Assembly: GCA_013289685.1 (NCBI GenBank)
Contig: JABCZL010000006.1
Span: 124,001 to 188,000, forward strand
Source: Acidobacteriota bacterium
GTDB taxonomy: Bacteria > Acidobacteriota > Terriglobia > Terriglobales > Acidobacteriaceae
Direction: 5' to 3'
Length of the DNA stretch: 64,000 nt
Shown: one piece after another, positions 9,995 through 21,500 of the stretch
How the letters are laid out: the number at the start of each line of letters is the position of its first letter
Numbering within the stretch: the stretch's first letter is position 1
Program-made: the position numbers and the translations under genes
The notes under the pieces: model-generated
What the model saw: only the letters and a program-made list of their open reading frames with translations
Databases searched by the model: none
What the model was told of the DNA's origin: nothing

Positions 9995-11143
9995 TCAAGG
10001 ACACGATGGCGGGCTCGTGCTGAACGTGCCGTTGTTCGAGAACGCGCCTCCGGATCCAATCGAAGGCGACTGCCGGTAGAACCAAGAGAAGAAAACCAGT
10101 TCCTGCGGGTCATACGTGAAATTACCAAGGGTGACTGCCGGGAAGTATGTGCCGGTCAGCGGGTCGCCGACTTCCAGGTTGTTCTGGCACCCGGACACCT
10201 GTCCGATATTGCCCCATGCGGGAGTGGGGTTGGTGGTGAGAGGATCGTCCATCCACTCGCCCACTTCGTGAGTCAGAACTGAAATGTCGCCGCCGTACAA
10301 GCCTGAGTTATCGAAGTCGCCGACCCCGTAAGTCTGCAGCACGCCACCGGGCGTGTACGCGTTGTGGTAGCCGAGAATACCGCAACTCCCGTTGGAGAAC
10401 GGGTCGCACATCTCGACACTGTCGAATAAAAAGATCGGCACGCCCTTCGGTCCTACACCCTTGAGGACCAGCGAAGGCAGGATCGTATTTTCGACGAGCG
10501 CGTCCCACCAGTTGATGTCGATCTGGCCCTCATTACACAGAAAAGGAAAGACGGCGCCGTCGGCGGCGGGGACACTGACGCTAACCTTGGCCTCCGTGTT
10601 CAAGACCAGGCTGTTGTGAAAGCTGTTGCCTGCCACCGAAACGTCACTCCAGAAATCGGCGCGCTGAAAAGCGTCTATGTACTGCGCCGTACCAACATCC
10701 ACCCCATTCATAATCCAGTCGGTGGTCTGGAATATCGGAGAATTCTGGACCACACTGAGGGTGGTCGCGCCTAGGCAGGAGTTAGAAACGGTCGGATCGA
10801 GCACCGTTCCATCGGAGAAAGTCAGTTTGACCGGGATCAGGTAGCTCTGGATCACGGTCGAGCGGTAGCCGTGGAAGAAGGGGCTTCGGCCAACCATCTG
10901 TCCGGAGTACGAGAGCTTGTCGAACGGCGACACCAGGCTGTAGTTCCACAAGGGGATGATGGTGCCGCTACTGGACTGCTGGCGGATTGCCGGAATCAGG
11001 GCCTGGCCGTTCTTCATATGCATGACTTTAAAGCGCGGCTTGGGCCGTTGCTGGACGTCGCCAGCCGGAAGCTGCCCCCAACTTAGGGTCGCAGCCAGGC
11101 AAAGAAAAAAACCGGTCAGGAACAGTACCAGTGCGCGCTTCAT
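9995..11143 (-). CDS. Secreted hypothetical protein with a HEVGEWMDDP...EVGD metalloprotease-like motif
   Basis: N-terminal signal peptide (MKRALVLFLTGFFLCLAATLSWGQ); THEVGEWMDDPLTTNPTPAWG followed by NLEVGDPLTG. Confidence 0.65.
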   Translation of the reverse strand: MKRALVLFLTGFFLCLAATLSWGQLPAGDVQQRPKPRFKVMHMKNGQALIPAIRQQSSSGTIIPLWNYSLVSPFDKLSYSGQMVGRSPFFHGYRSTVIQSYLIPVKLTFSDGTVLDPTVSNSCLGATTLSVVQNSPIFQTTDWIMNGVDVGTAQYIDAFQRADFWSDVSVAGNSFHNSLVLNTEAKVSVSVPAADGAVFPFLCNEGQIDINWWDALVENTILPSLVLKGVGPKGVPIFLFDSVEMCDPFSNGSCGILGYHNAYTPGGVLQTYGVGDFDNSGLYGGDISVLTHEVGEWMDDPLTTNPTPAWGNIGQVSGCQNNLEVGDPLTGTYFPAVTLGNFTYDPQELVFFSWFYRQSPSIGSGGAFSNNGTFSTSPPSCP

Positions 11144-11551
11144 GGGAACCTCCGTCGTCGTCGAGCAGTTTGGGGCCGATTGTCAAAACGATAGTTGGCG
11201 GTCTAGCGGGGGGAGCCGAACACCTGATGCAAACGATTGAATAACGTCGCATTTGCCCAGAGCGGCCGGAGAGAGATTGTACTGCATCTCCGGCAAAAGG
11301 CAACCCTTTTCAGACATAAGTGAAACCCGGGCCCGGCGTGACACGAAGGATCCTGAATCCGGTCGTCGCTTGGCTGATTGTTCTTCTTCTACCTACGGAA
11401 AATGCGGGTAAATTGGGTCCCGAAGGGTAGCAACGTGTGGTTGATGCGTCGCACCCCGTGTGAAGTTCTCGGATCGGGATAGCGCACCAGCGATCCCGGG
11501 ATTAGACTTCATGCACTCGTGAGAGCACACCACCGAAGGGAGAATGCAGCC

Positions 11552-11782
11552 ATGGACGTAGACAAGCCTATGAGTGGCGAGTTCGCCGCGCTGATCCCCA
11601 TGCTGGCCGATACGATGAAGTTTGCGACACAGGCTCTTGCTGAGTCGGCCGCCATCGCTGAGTTGTTAATCGAAAAAGGCGTGGTGACGAAGGCCGAGCT
11701 TGATGCAAGAGTGTCGGTAGGTCAGGAATTAAGAGAACGCCTGATGAAACAATTGGATCAAGAGATACAAAAGCAGTCTTAG
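11552..11782 (+). CDS. Small hypothetical protein (about 76 aa)
   Basis: ORF 11519-11782 with plausible internal start MDVDKPMSGEF at 11552 after a purine-rich stretch (gaagggagaa). Helical composition, no recognised domain. Confidence 0.5.
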   Translation: MDVDKPMSGEFAALIPMLADTMKFATQALAESAAIAELLIEKGVVTKAELDARVSVGQELRERLMKQLDQEIQKQS

Positions 11783-12182
11783 GTTGGCTCGGATGTCACA
11801 CGTTTCCTGCTAGCTACAAGAGCTGTGTTCTTTTTTCACTCCCTCTCGCCGCATAGAAATCCTCGGGCCGATTCTCGTCTTTGGGCGGGACTTGGCCGGT
11901 CCAGATCCCGACAACATCGATTTATTTTTGACTTGATGAGCCAATTTCGATCTTGTTTCCGCAATTAGAGATAGAAGGAAGATAGCCCGCTGGGACGTCT
12001 GAAGGTCACGCTGGGTAGTGCGAGGGGCGGGCATCCGGTGCCGCTCTTGAGAAAAAGAAGATCGCGATGAGCCGATCCGCTCCGACTTTCCGCATGAACA
12101 GATGGAAGAAATGATGCGCCGTCCATAGCAGGAGCAACACAAAGATATCGGGAAATCCAGCCTCCGATTCGAAGGAGTACTT

Positions 12183-15023
12183 ATGGCAAGGTTCATTCGC
12201 CTCGTGGTTTTCGCCGGGCTCGTTCTGTCGACCTACAGCGCTCTCGCGCAGGCTTATTTCTTCAACAAACTCGAACTCGCGACCGGAAAGTCACCACAAG
12301 CCGTAGCCGTGGGCGACTTCAACGGCGATGGCATGCCCGACTTTGCCGTGGCGAACAATGCGGACAGCACCATTTCGGTGTTTCTGGGCCAGCCCAATGG
12401 AACCTTCAAGGCACTGACGCCGTTCTCGACCGGGGCCTCGACCGCTCCGACAGCCATGGCCGCGGCGGACTTCAACGGCGACAAGAAGCTCGACCTGGCT
12501 GTGGTACTGAATGGCGCCAACAGCGTTGTCATCTTCACAGGCAAAGGAGACGGCACATTCAACGCTGCGGTCTCATTCCCCGTGGGCACCGGACCGGTGG
12601 CCCTGGCGGCCGCAGATTTGAACACCGACAAGAAGATGGATCTGGTGGTGGCGAACTATACCGCCAGCACCGTGACGGTTCTTCTGAATAACGGCACCGG
12701 AACTAATGTCTCGTTCACTCAGCCGAGCGGAAGCCCTTATTCCACTGGCGCGAATCCAACCTCGGTGGCGGTGGCCGACTTCAACGGCGACAAACATCTA
12801 GACCTCGCCGTCGGCACTTATACGGGAGAGAACGTCAACGTCTTCCTGGGATCGGGCACTGGCACTTTCACGGAAGGCGCGAGCCTCGCGGCAGCCCAAC
12901 CCGTGTGGGCAGTGGTGGCCGGCGATTTTGATGGAGACGGCAAACTCGATATCGCGCTCGGCGGGTTGTTTGAGGCCTCTGTCTATCTCGGGAACGGAGA
13001 CGGAACTTTCGGCACGAGTGGCTTCCCGGTGCCCAACAATACGGGCGCCTTTGCCCTGCTGGCCATCGATATCAACGGCGACAAGAAGCTGGACCTGATC
13101 ACAGTAGAGCGCAATGGATTGTTCGCGAGCACCACCTTCACCGTCGCTATCAACAATACAACCACGAAGGGAAATCCCAGCTTCGTATTTCCCGGCGCTC
13201 ATTACGCCGTGGGTTTTCAACCCTCTGCGATCGCACTGGCCGATTTCAACCACGATGGCAAACTCGACGCGGTGGTGACCAATCAAGGTACGAACACGGT
13301 TTCCATTCTCCTGGGAAACGGCAAGGGCAGCTTCGATCCTCAGGTCACGACTCCAACGGGCGGGAGGCAACCGTACTATATGACTTCGGCGGACTTTAAC
13401 CACGATAAGAAACTGGACTTGGCCATATCGAATGCCTTTGGCGGTACAACCGGCAACGGCGTTGTCACGGTCCTTCAAGGCAAGGGCACCGGCGCATTCA
13501 CGGCAACCCAATATCAAGTCGGAAACAGCAGCCGAGGCATTGTGGCCGACGATCTCAACGGTGACGGATTCGCAGACCTAGCGGTGGCGAATTACGCCGA
13601 CAACACCGTCTCGGTCATGATCAACGACAAGACCGGCAAGTTCCCGACAGCCTCGCCCACGTACGCGACAGGAAAGAACCCCATTGCCGTCACGGCCGGT
13701 AATTTTCGTCTGACCGGTCACATGGATCTGGCCGTCGCAAACTACACGGACGATACGATTTCTATACTGCCCAACGACGGCACGGGAAAATTCGGCGCAG
13801 TCTCCGCTACTCTGGTGCTGCCTCCCAACGTGTCGCCCGTATGCGTGGTGCCCGGCGATTTCAATGGGGACGGCAAGATGGATCTTGCGGTCTGCGTGGG
13901 CAACAACATTTCCATTTTCCTCAACAACGCAGGCACTTTTGGCTCGCCCGCCAACATCAGTGTGCCCTTTACACCGCTGTGGATTGCGACCGATTCGCTT
14001 CGCAAGAACGGAATTCTGGATCTGGTCGTGGTTTACAACAGCGGCTTGGCCGTCTTCCTGGGAAAAGGTGACGGCACTTTCGCGGCCCCAGTGTCTTACA
14101 CCATCCCGAACAGCCAGATTCCCGTCGCCGTCACCGTCGCCGACATGAATGCGGATGGAATTCCGGACCTCGTGCTGGCCAACAACGGAGAAAGCACCGC
14201 AACCATTCTGCTGGGGAAAGGAGACGGCACCTTCCTTCCGGAGACTCGCTACGAGATTACTTCGCCGACCAGCGGCGGTGGCACCGCTTCGCCAGAAGCG
14301 ATTGTCGCGGGTGACTTCAACAACGACGGCTTCAACGATTTCGTGGTCTTGAATAATGCTGCGAACTACACCGTGTATCTCAATACGCCCGCGGCCGCCG
14401 TCTGGCATTCAACGCTTCCATTTCCGACACTGCAACTGGGACAAACCAGCGCCCCCCAAACCGGAACTCTGTACAACTCTGGAGTCGCCAGCCTGACGTC
14501 CAAAGTCACGGTCTCACCGGCGGATTACACAGCCACGGCCGACACCTGCGGCGCCACCATGGTGACGGGGGCGAGTTGCAGCGTGACCGTGACCTTCTCT
14601 CCGAAGGACATCAACGCCAGAGCGGGAGGCATCAGCTTTGCCGATGCAGCGACCGATACACCTCAGAAGATCAGCCTCACCGGTACCGGTTCAGAAGTCA
14701 GCGTCAGTCCCGATCCTGTCGCCTTTGGTTCCGTCGCCCACGGATCGAGTGTGACCAAGACCGTAACGATCCAAAACATCAGCGGCGGATCATTCCCGTC
14801 CCACACACTTGACTTCACTTCCATTACCGTAACCGGCACGGGATTCTCACTGGTGAGCAACGGCTGTCCAGTGAGCCCCGCAACTCTTGCCGCAGGGGCG
14901 AGTTGCCCGGTCCAGGTGAAATTTGCACCTGCTTCAACTGGATCGTTCAACGGGAGCCTCAAGATTACCGACAACGGTGGAGGCAGCCCGCAAGTAATTG
15001 CTCTGACTGGCACCGGGACCTAA
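12183..15023 (+). CDS. Secreted FG-GAP/VCBS repeat protein with C-terminal choice-of-anchor D domains
   Basis: Signal peptide; repeated DFNGDGKMDLAV / DFNGDKKLDLAV calcium-binding-type motifs; two C-terminal ASPM-SPD-2-Hydin-like units ending LTGTGT. Confidence 0.9.
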   Translation: MARFIRLVVFAGLVLSTYSALAQAYFFNKLELATGKSPQAVAVGDFNGDGMPDFAVANNADSTISVFLGQPNGTFKALTPFSTGASTAPTAMAAADFNGDKKLDLAVVLNGANSVVIFTGKGDGTFNAAVSFPVGTGPVALAAADLNTDKKMDLVVANYTASTVTVLLNNGTGTNVSFTQPSGSPYSTGANPTSVAVADFNGDKHLDLAVGTYTGENVNVFLGSGTGTFTEGASLAAAQPVWAVVAGDFDGDGKLDIALGGLFEASVYLGNGDGTFGTSGFPVPNNTGAFALLAIDINGDKKLDLITVERNGLFASTTFTVAINNTTTKGNPSFVFPGAHYAVGFQPSAIALADFNHDGKLDAVVTNQGTNTVSILLGNGKGSFDPQVTTPTGGRQPYYMTSADFNHDKKLDLAISNAFGGTTGNGVVTVLQGKGTGAFTATQYQVGNSSRGIVADDLNGDGFADLAVANYADNTVSVMINDKTGKFPTASPTYATGKNPIAVTAGNFRLTGHMDLAVANYTDDTISILPNDGTGKFGAVSATLVLPPNVSPVCVVPGDFNGDGKMDLAVCVGNNISIFLNNAGTFGSPANISVPFTPLWIATDSLRKNGILDLVVVYNSGLAVFLGKGDGTFAAPVSYTIPNSQIPVAVTVADMNADGIPDLVLANNGESTATILLGKGDGTFLPETRYEITSPTSGGGTASPEAIVAGDFNNDGFNDFVVLNNAANYTVYLNTPAAAVWHSTLPFPTLQLGQTSAPQTGTLYNSGVASLTSKVTVSPADYTATADTCGATMVTGASCSVTVTFSPKDINARAGGISFADAATDTPQKISLTGTGSEVSVSPDPVAFGSVAHGSSVTKTVTIQNISGGSFPSHTLDFTSITVTGTGFSLVSNGCPVSPATLAAGASCPVQVKFAPASTGSFNGSLKITDNGGGSPQVIALTGTGT

Positions 15024-15425
15024 GCCTCGGTGCTCGGATTCATGCGGGGCGGGCATTTCACGCCGCACAGCGTGATCCGATGATGAGTGTGCAGTACGCA
15101 CTGAGAGCCGGGGAAGCGGCGAACCATGGGGGGATTGCCGCCCTCGGCTCTTGTTGAAAATAAGTCCGCTCAGCAATCCGACAACTTCAACTTCCCGCAC
15201 TCAAAAAGTCTATATTCCCGTTTCAGTTCGCTCGCCCAAACTCACGAACCTAAGTCGTGAACCCCCGCTCTCACCGCGTTTTGCATGCTCAGCTGTTGGC
15301 GCGGCAGTATATACTGCATGGGCATTCTTGCGGCCTGTCGAGATGAACAGTATTCGTGAGGCTGATGCGGGTCGGTCTCGTTCGCGGCTGGCCGGATAGA
15401 ACTGTCGCGTGTTGCGGAACACGGC

Positions 15426-18400
15426 ATGAGCGATCCCAAAACGCAGAAGCACGATCACGAAGCCGGCACTCTTGTGCCCGATAGCGGGGCTTCGGGAGTT
15501 CCGCCGCCCGCAGAAAAGAATAATGTTGTGCGAATGCCGGGACCCGTTTCCCCGGATGCCGATTTTTCCGAAGCAGCGACGATGCTGGAGGGAGCGCTGC
15601 CGCCGCTTGCGCCTGTCACGCCCGTCACCGGCCCGAAGGCGCCTCCCGGCGGTCGCGTCACTCCGGTCTCACCGGCTCCGCCCGCCAGTTCTTTTAGCGT
15701 TCTTTTACTTCCCCCAGGAACTGTACTCGGGAACCGCTATCAGATTCTCCAAATCCTGGGGGAAGGTGGCATGGGTGCCGTGTATAAGGCCAGGGACGTT
15801 GAACTGGACCGCGTCATCGCCCTGAAAGTGATCCGGCCGGAGTTGGCCACCAATCCTGAAATCCTCCAACGCTTCAAACAGGAACTCATCCTCGCCCGCC
15901 AGGTCACGGACCGGAACGTGATCCGCATCTTCGACCTGGGAGAAGCCGACGGAATCAAGTACATCACCATGGAGTACGTCGAGGGCGAGAGCCTCTACCA
16001 GATCCTGAAGAAGCAGGGGAAGCTCCCGGTACCGGAAGCCGTCGAGATCATGAAGCAGACCTTGAGCGGCCTGCAGGCAGCGCACCGGGAAGGCGTGATC
16101 CACCGCGATCTGAAACCTGGCAATATCATGCGCGATGACCAGGGCCGGGTCGTAGTGATGGATTTCGGCTTGGCCCGCACCGTCGGCGGGGACGGAATGA
16201 CGCGTACCGGAACCATGCTGGGCACGATGGAATATATGTCCCCGGAGCAGGCGCAAGCCAAGGAACTGGATGCCCGCTCCGACATATTTACGGTGGGGCT
16301 GATCTGCTACGAACTCCTGACCGGCAAAATGCCTTACCACGCCGACAGCGTGGTCGCCAGCCTATTGAAACGCATGCAGGAGCGTGCGGCGCCGCCGTCC
16401 GATTGGGATGCGACGATTCCGCAACCGATCAGCGAACTGGTCTCGAAATGTCTGGAGCGCGACCCGGCGCAGCGCTGGCAGAGCGCACAGCAAGTTCTGG
16501 ACCGAATTGATGAAATTCAGGGCAGGCGAGCGCCCTCGCTCATCCGTTCGTCGCCGCCAGTGTCCATACCGCCTGCGAATCCGCCACCGGGAACGTCTGC
16601 GCAGCCCCCCGCCCAGAAGAAGCGGTTGGTGATGGGAGTTCTTGTATTAGCGGCGGTGGTGCTCGCGGCAGCCGGGGCTTGGTTTCTGCAATCCCGCCCG
16701 AAGACGGTTCAGACTCCGAAGAACCTCACGGTTCTGCTGGCCGACTTCCGCAATGACACTTCCGACCAGGTATTCGACGGCACCATCGAACCGACCGTCG
16801 CGCTGCAACTGGAAGGCGCGCCCTTCATCAGCGTTTTCAATCGCGCCCAGGCGCGGACGACTCTCTCCGATTTGAAGCCGGGAGCGACCGCGCTCGACGA
16901 GGCCAACGCCAGGCTCGTGGCCGTACGGGAAGGTGTCCAGGTGGTAGTGAGCGGTGCGATTACGCCCGCGGGTTCGGGCTACAAACTCATCAGCAAAGTC
17001 AGCGATGCCCTGACGGGTAAGACCATCGCGACCGAAGAAAGTGAAGCCCCGGACAAGGCGAACATCCTGAGAGCAGTCGCCGCTCTGGCCAGCCAGATGC
17101 GAACGTCCCTGGGCGATAGAGCTTCGGAATCCGCCAAGCTCGCCGAGGCCGAGACCTTCACCACGGGCTCCCTCGAAGCCACTCACGAATACGCCGAGGC
17201 GCAGCAAGCCCGTAATGCCGGCAAGACCGACGAAGCCATCAAGGGCTTCCGCCGCGCCGTCGAACTCGATCCTAACTTCGGCAGCGCCTACGGAAACCTG
17301 GGCGCGCTGTACTTTAACATTGGCGACCTGGCCGACTCGACGAAGTACTACAAGCTCGCCATGGAACACATCGATCGCATGACCGACCGCGAGAAATACC
17401 GCACGCGCGGCGGCTACTATCTCGCAGTTTCCGATGGCGACAAAGCAGTGGACGAATTCAGCACGCTGGTCAAGCAGTATCCCTCGGACTATATGGGATT
17501 CGGCGCTCTGGCCCACGCCTACTACTTGAAGCACGATATGGCCAACGCGGTTGACGCCAGCCGGCGCGCGGTGGAGATTTATCCCAGGAACATCGTCTAC
17601 CGCACCAACGCATCGTTATACGCGCTGATCGGCAGCGATTACGAAGCCGCCGAGCGCGAGGCCAACGTCGCCCTGCAAATCAATCCCGCTTACCCGGATG
17701 CGCTCACCATCCTGGCGCTCTGCGAAACCGGCAAGGGAAATTTTGATAAGGCTTCAGACGTCTGGCACAAGATCGAAACGGTCAATGCCGACAGCGCTTC
17801 GGCGGCAGCCGGGGGACTGGGAGATCTTGGCCTCTACCGCAGCGATCCGGAGCAAGCGATTGCCGCGCTGGAAAAAGGAATTGAGGGTGACGTCGTAGCC
17901 AAGGCGACCGATGCGGCCGGAAAAAAGTATGTCATGATCGCTGAGGCCCAGGTCATGATGGGCAAGAAAGCCGACGCCCTGCAATCGGTGAAAAAGGGCG
18001 TCGCCATGAGCAAGCCCAACGTCCTTTTTGCCGCCGCCCGCGTTTATGTGATGGCGGGCGATTCCGCGAACGCGGCCGCCCTGGCGTCCGAGCTTTCGAA
18101 ACAATTGGAGGCCGTGCCGCAGGCGTTCGGCAAACTGATCGAGGGCGATATTCAGCTGAGCCGCGGTCACGCCAAAGAGGCGATTCAGCTCTACCGCGAA
18201 TCTCAGCGGCTCGAGGATTCCTGGCTCTCGCGCTTTGATCTGGCGCGGGGTTACATTGAGGCAGGAGCCTTCACCGAGGCCAGCACCGAACTGGAAACTT
18301 GCCTGAAGCGCCGTGGCGAAGCCACCGACATCTATATTGATGAGCAGCAGACCTTCCGCTACTTCCCGCCGACGTATTACTATCTCGGCCGCGCGTTGGA

Positions 18401-18518
18401 GGGATTGAAGAGCACCAGCGCCGCCGCCGACGCCTATCGCAACTTCCTCGCGATGAAGGTGCCAAACGCCAAGGATCCCATAGTGGACGACGCGAAGAAG
18501 CGGCTGGCGAAGCTGTAA
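15426..18518 (+). CDS. Membrane serine/threonine protein kinase (PknB-type) with C-terminal FlgO-like and TPR region
   Basis: LGEGGMGAVYKARD, HRDLKPGNIM, DFGLART, GTMEYMSPEQA; single TM segment VMGVLVLAAVVLAAAGAWFL; TPR-like repeats after about residue 590. Confidence 0.93.
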   Translation: MSDPKTQKHDHEAGTLVPDSGASGVPPPAEKNNVVRMPGPVSPDADFSEAATMLEGALPPLAPVTPVTGPKAPPGGRVTPVSPAPPASSFSVLLLPPGTVLGNRYQILQILGEGGMGAVYKARDVELDRVIALKVIRPELATNPEILQRFKQELILARQVTDRNVIRIFDLGEADGIKYITMEYVEGESLYQILKKQGKLPVPEAVEIMKQTLSGLQAAHREGVIHRDLKPGNIMRDDQGRVVVMDFGLARTVGGDGMTRTGTMLGTMEYMSPEQAQAKELDARSDIFTVGLICYELLTGKMPYHADSVVASLLKRMQERAAPPSDWDATIPQPISELVSKCLERDPAQRWQSAQQVLDRIDEIQGRRAPSLIRSSPPVSIPPANPPPGTSAQPPAQKKRLVMGVLVLAAVVLAAAGAWFLQSRPKTVQTPKNLTVLLADFRNDTSDQVFDGTIEPTVALQLEGAPFISVFNRAQARTTLSDLKPGATALDEANARLVAVREGVQVVVSGAITPAGSGYKLISKVSDALTGKTIATEESEAPDKANILRAVAALASQMRTSLGDRASESAKLAEAETFTTGSLEATHEYAEAQQARNAGKTDEAIKGFRRAVELDPNFGSAYGNLGALYFNIGDLADSTKYYKLAMEHIDRMTDREKYRTRGGYYLAVSDGDKAVDEFSTLVKQYPSDYMGFGALAHAYYLKHDMANAVDASRRAVEIYPRNIVYRTNASLYALIGSDYEAAEREANVALQINPAYPDALTILALCETGKGNFDKASDVWHKIETVNADSASAAAGGLGDLGLYRSDPEQAIAALEKGIEGDVVAKATDAAGKKYVMIAEAQVMMGKKADALQSVKKGVAMSKPNVLFAAARVYVMAGDSANAAALASELSKQLEAVPQAFGKLIEGDIQLSRGHAKEAIQLYRESQRLEDSWLSRFDLARGYIEAGAFTEASTELETCLKRRGEATDIYIDEQQTFRYFPPTYYYLGRALEGLKSTSAAADAYRNFLAMKVPNAKDPIVDDAKKRLAKL

Positions 18519-18585
18519 GCAGCGCTGCCTGCGCTACGGTTCACGCCAGTCCTCTGAATTCCTACTCTCGTTCCCTTCCGGTACC

Positions 18586-21500
18586 CTAAGGCGCGACCTT
18601 GCGGATGAGTTGGTTGTTACTGTCCGCAATGTAGAGGTTGCCCGCGCTATCAAATGCCACGCCATTGGGTCTCAAGAGTTGCGCGCTCGTCGGCTGGCAG
18701 CCGTCTCCGAAGGTATCAGCTTGGCCGGTGCATCCAGTGCCGCCCCCCACGATGGTCGCGATGTTCCCAGGCAGGATCGGGACTCCCTGGATTGTGATGC
18801 CGCTGGCTTGCGTGTTTACGACACGGATGAGGTTGTTTTCCCAGTCCGCGATGTAGAGGTTGCCAGAGCTATCCACCGCCACAGCCGTGGGAAGATTAAG
18901 CGTAGCGCTGGTAGCCGCGCCACCGTCCCCGGCTGCGGTGCCACAGGTGGAAGGCGTGCCCGCGACCGTGGTGATTATGTCCGTCGCAGCGGAGACCTTG
19001 CGGACGACGCAGTTGTTCGCGTCCCCGATGTACAGGTTGCCGGCGCTGTCCACTGCCACGCCATTGGTATCGTTAGAGAGTTGCGCGCTGGTCGCCGGGC
19101 CACTGTCCCCGGAGTAGCCCGATGTGCCCGTGCCCACAACGGTTGCGATGTATCCAGGCTGGATCGTGACTCCCAGGATTGTGCTGCTGCTTCCCTGCAT
19201 GTTTACGACGCGGACACGCGCGTTCTGAGTGTCCCCGATGAAGAGGTTGTTGTTGCTGTCCAGCGTCACGAGATATGGGCCGGCGAGTTGCGCGCTGGTC
19301 GCTGCGCAACCGTCTCCCACAGAGTCAGTTGCACCGCCGCAGGGAGTGCCTCCCCCGGCCACGGTCGTGATAGTGCCGCTCGTATTTACCATGCGGATCA
19401 CGTTGTTGCCCGTGTCCGCGATGTAGAGGTTGCCCGCGCTGTCCAACGCCACACCGTTCGGATAGGTGAGCGTCGCGCTGATCGCCGGGCCACTGTCCCC
19501 GGTGTAACCGGCTGTACCAGTGCCCGCCACAGTCGCGATGGTTCCCGGCTGAATCGTCACTCCCAGGATCGTGAGGGCGGTGGCTTGCGTATTCACGACA
19601 CGGATGCGTTGGTTGTAGTTGTCTGCGATGTAGAGGTTGCCCGCGCTATCAACTGCAACGGACGTAGGATATTGAAACTCCGCGCTAGTCGGTGCGCCGC
19701 CGTCCCCGAAATAGCCAAGTATGCCATTGCCCGCCGCCGCAGTGATGACGGGTATAGTCACGTTCGTCGCGTACGAACTGAGATCGTTGAACGTGATCAG
19801 CAGGTAATAGCATCCCGGCGTCACAGCGGAGATGGTCCACAGGGACTGGAAGCGTTGATTGGTGGCGTCGTATGTCGCCGCAGGAAGCGGGATCGGAGTC
19901 ATCGACGTGGGAATGCCCCCGGAGCAAGTGGCGTTCCCGTACGGGTACGCATTCAGGCTCGTCAACGTGGTGGGATCGGTAACTGGGCCGGGGTTCAAGG
20001 TGTTGCTTGGGCTGGTCAAGGTCCAAAGGATCGGAATAACCGCTCCCTGGACCATGCCGGAATTCGTCGGTGCGGTTGGCGGAGTCGATGGAGTTCCCGG
20101 TCCAGCCGCTCCTGCAAGGGGCGCCTGGAAACCTACGAAACTGTAGTAGACACTCGCGTAACCGTTCCTGGCGAATGACGCATTCCCCGCCACGTCTGAG
20201 CTCGTGACCGTGAACGAGTATGCTCCGGGCGTGGTTTGGGTGAAGGAGTTACCCGCCGCCACCGGAGCCAAACAACTCGCGACGCCGCTGAGGTCGTCGC
20301 TGCAGGCGTAGTTCGCAGGGATGGGTTGGTTGTTGATGTATGCGTGCCCGTCCACCGGCGAAGCGAGCACAACGACCGGCGGTATAAGGTCGATATTGAT
20401 CGGCCGTACCGTGGTGCTGGTTGAGTTTCCGGCCACGTCATTTGCTGTTCCAGACGCGCTCTGGTTGGCGCCTGCTGACGAGAGCGTGACCGGCGCGGTG
20501 CAACCGCCAGCTCCGGCAACGAGTCCGGACTGCTGTCCGATCGGACCGCTTACTGGATTCGGATCATTGCAGGTGAATGTGACCGTCACAGCGGTGTTGT
20601 TCCATCCCGCACCGTTGGCGGAAGGACTGGCCATACCGGCAATGGTTGGCGGGGTGCGGTCCACCATGACCGCTGGCGTCGTAGTGGTCAGAGTGTTGCC
20701 CGCTTTGTCGGTAACGATCACGGGAGCCGTTACTGCAGTTCCTTCTCCCAGCACCGCAACCGGAGTGGGCGTTGACGTAGCGACGCCCGAGAGCGCATCA
20801 GCAGCCAAATAGGTGAAGCTCAGGTTGGGCGTGGTGGTGTTGTACCAACCGGTCGCAGGAACACTCGGGCTGGCGACGAACGCGGTGGCGGTCGGCTTCG
20901 TGAAGTCGAGGTTGATCGGACCCACGATCAACTGTTTCGAGTTCGCCGCGTTGTCTGTTGCGGTTCCCGGCACGTTCTGGTTTGCGCCTTCGCTGCTAAG
21001 GATGACGGGCGCAGTACAGCTGGCAAGTCCAGACTGCTGTCCCGCCGGCCCATTCGTCGGATTGGGATCACTACAGGCGAAGCTGACCGTCACCGGCACG
21101 TTGTTCCATCCGTAAGCGTCGGCCGCGGGACTAGCCACTCCAGAGATCGTGGGCAGCGTCTCATCAATGTTGAAGCCAGACGAAACGAAGGGCGACGCCG
21201 TGTTCTTCGCGAAATCCGTGACGGTCATCGCTCCAGTGACAAGTTTGCCTTCGATGGTAAGCGTCATCGCCCCACTATTGAGCCCCGTGCTGGTGGCGGG
21301 CGAGGTCGCAGTGGCCGACATCACTCCCGAGAGGTTGTCCGCAGTGTTGAATGGAATGACCACGGGCGCGTTATACCAGCCGGGGGCGCTTTGCGTTGAC
21401 GTGGTGGCCACGAACGTGAGCGTCGGGGGGACCGTGTCGACGACGACGTTTGGCGCGGTTCCACTCGGCGTCACTGCCGGCTCGGAAACAGAAGTAGCTG

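Noticed and set aside
11144-11518. Intergenic region inspected for an ncRNA or riboswitch
   Set aside because: No recognisable consensus elements, and I could not identify a convincing conserved structure by eye.
16647-17534. 295-aa minus-strand ORF within the kinase/TPR gene
   Set aside because: No homology features; overlaps a well-supported coding frame entirely.
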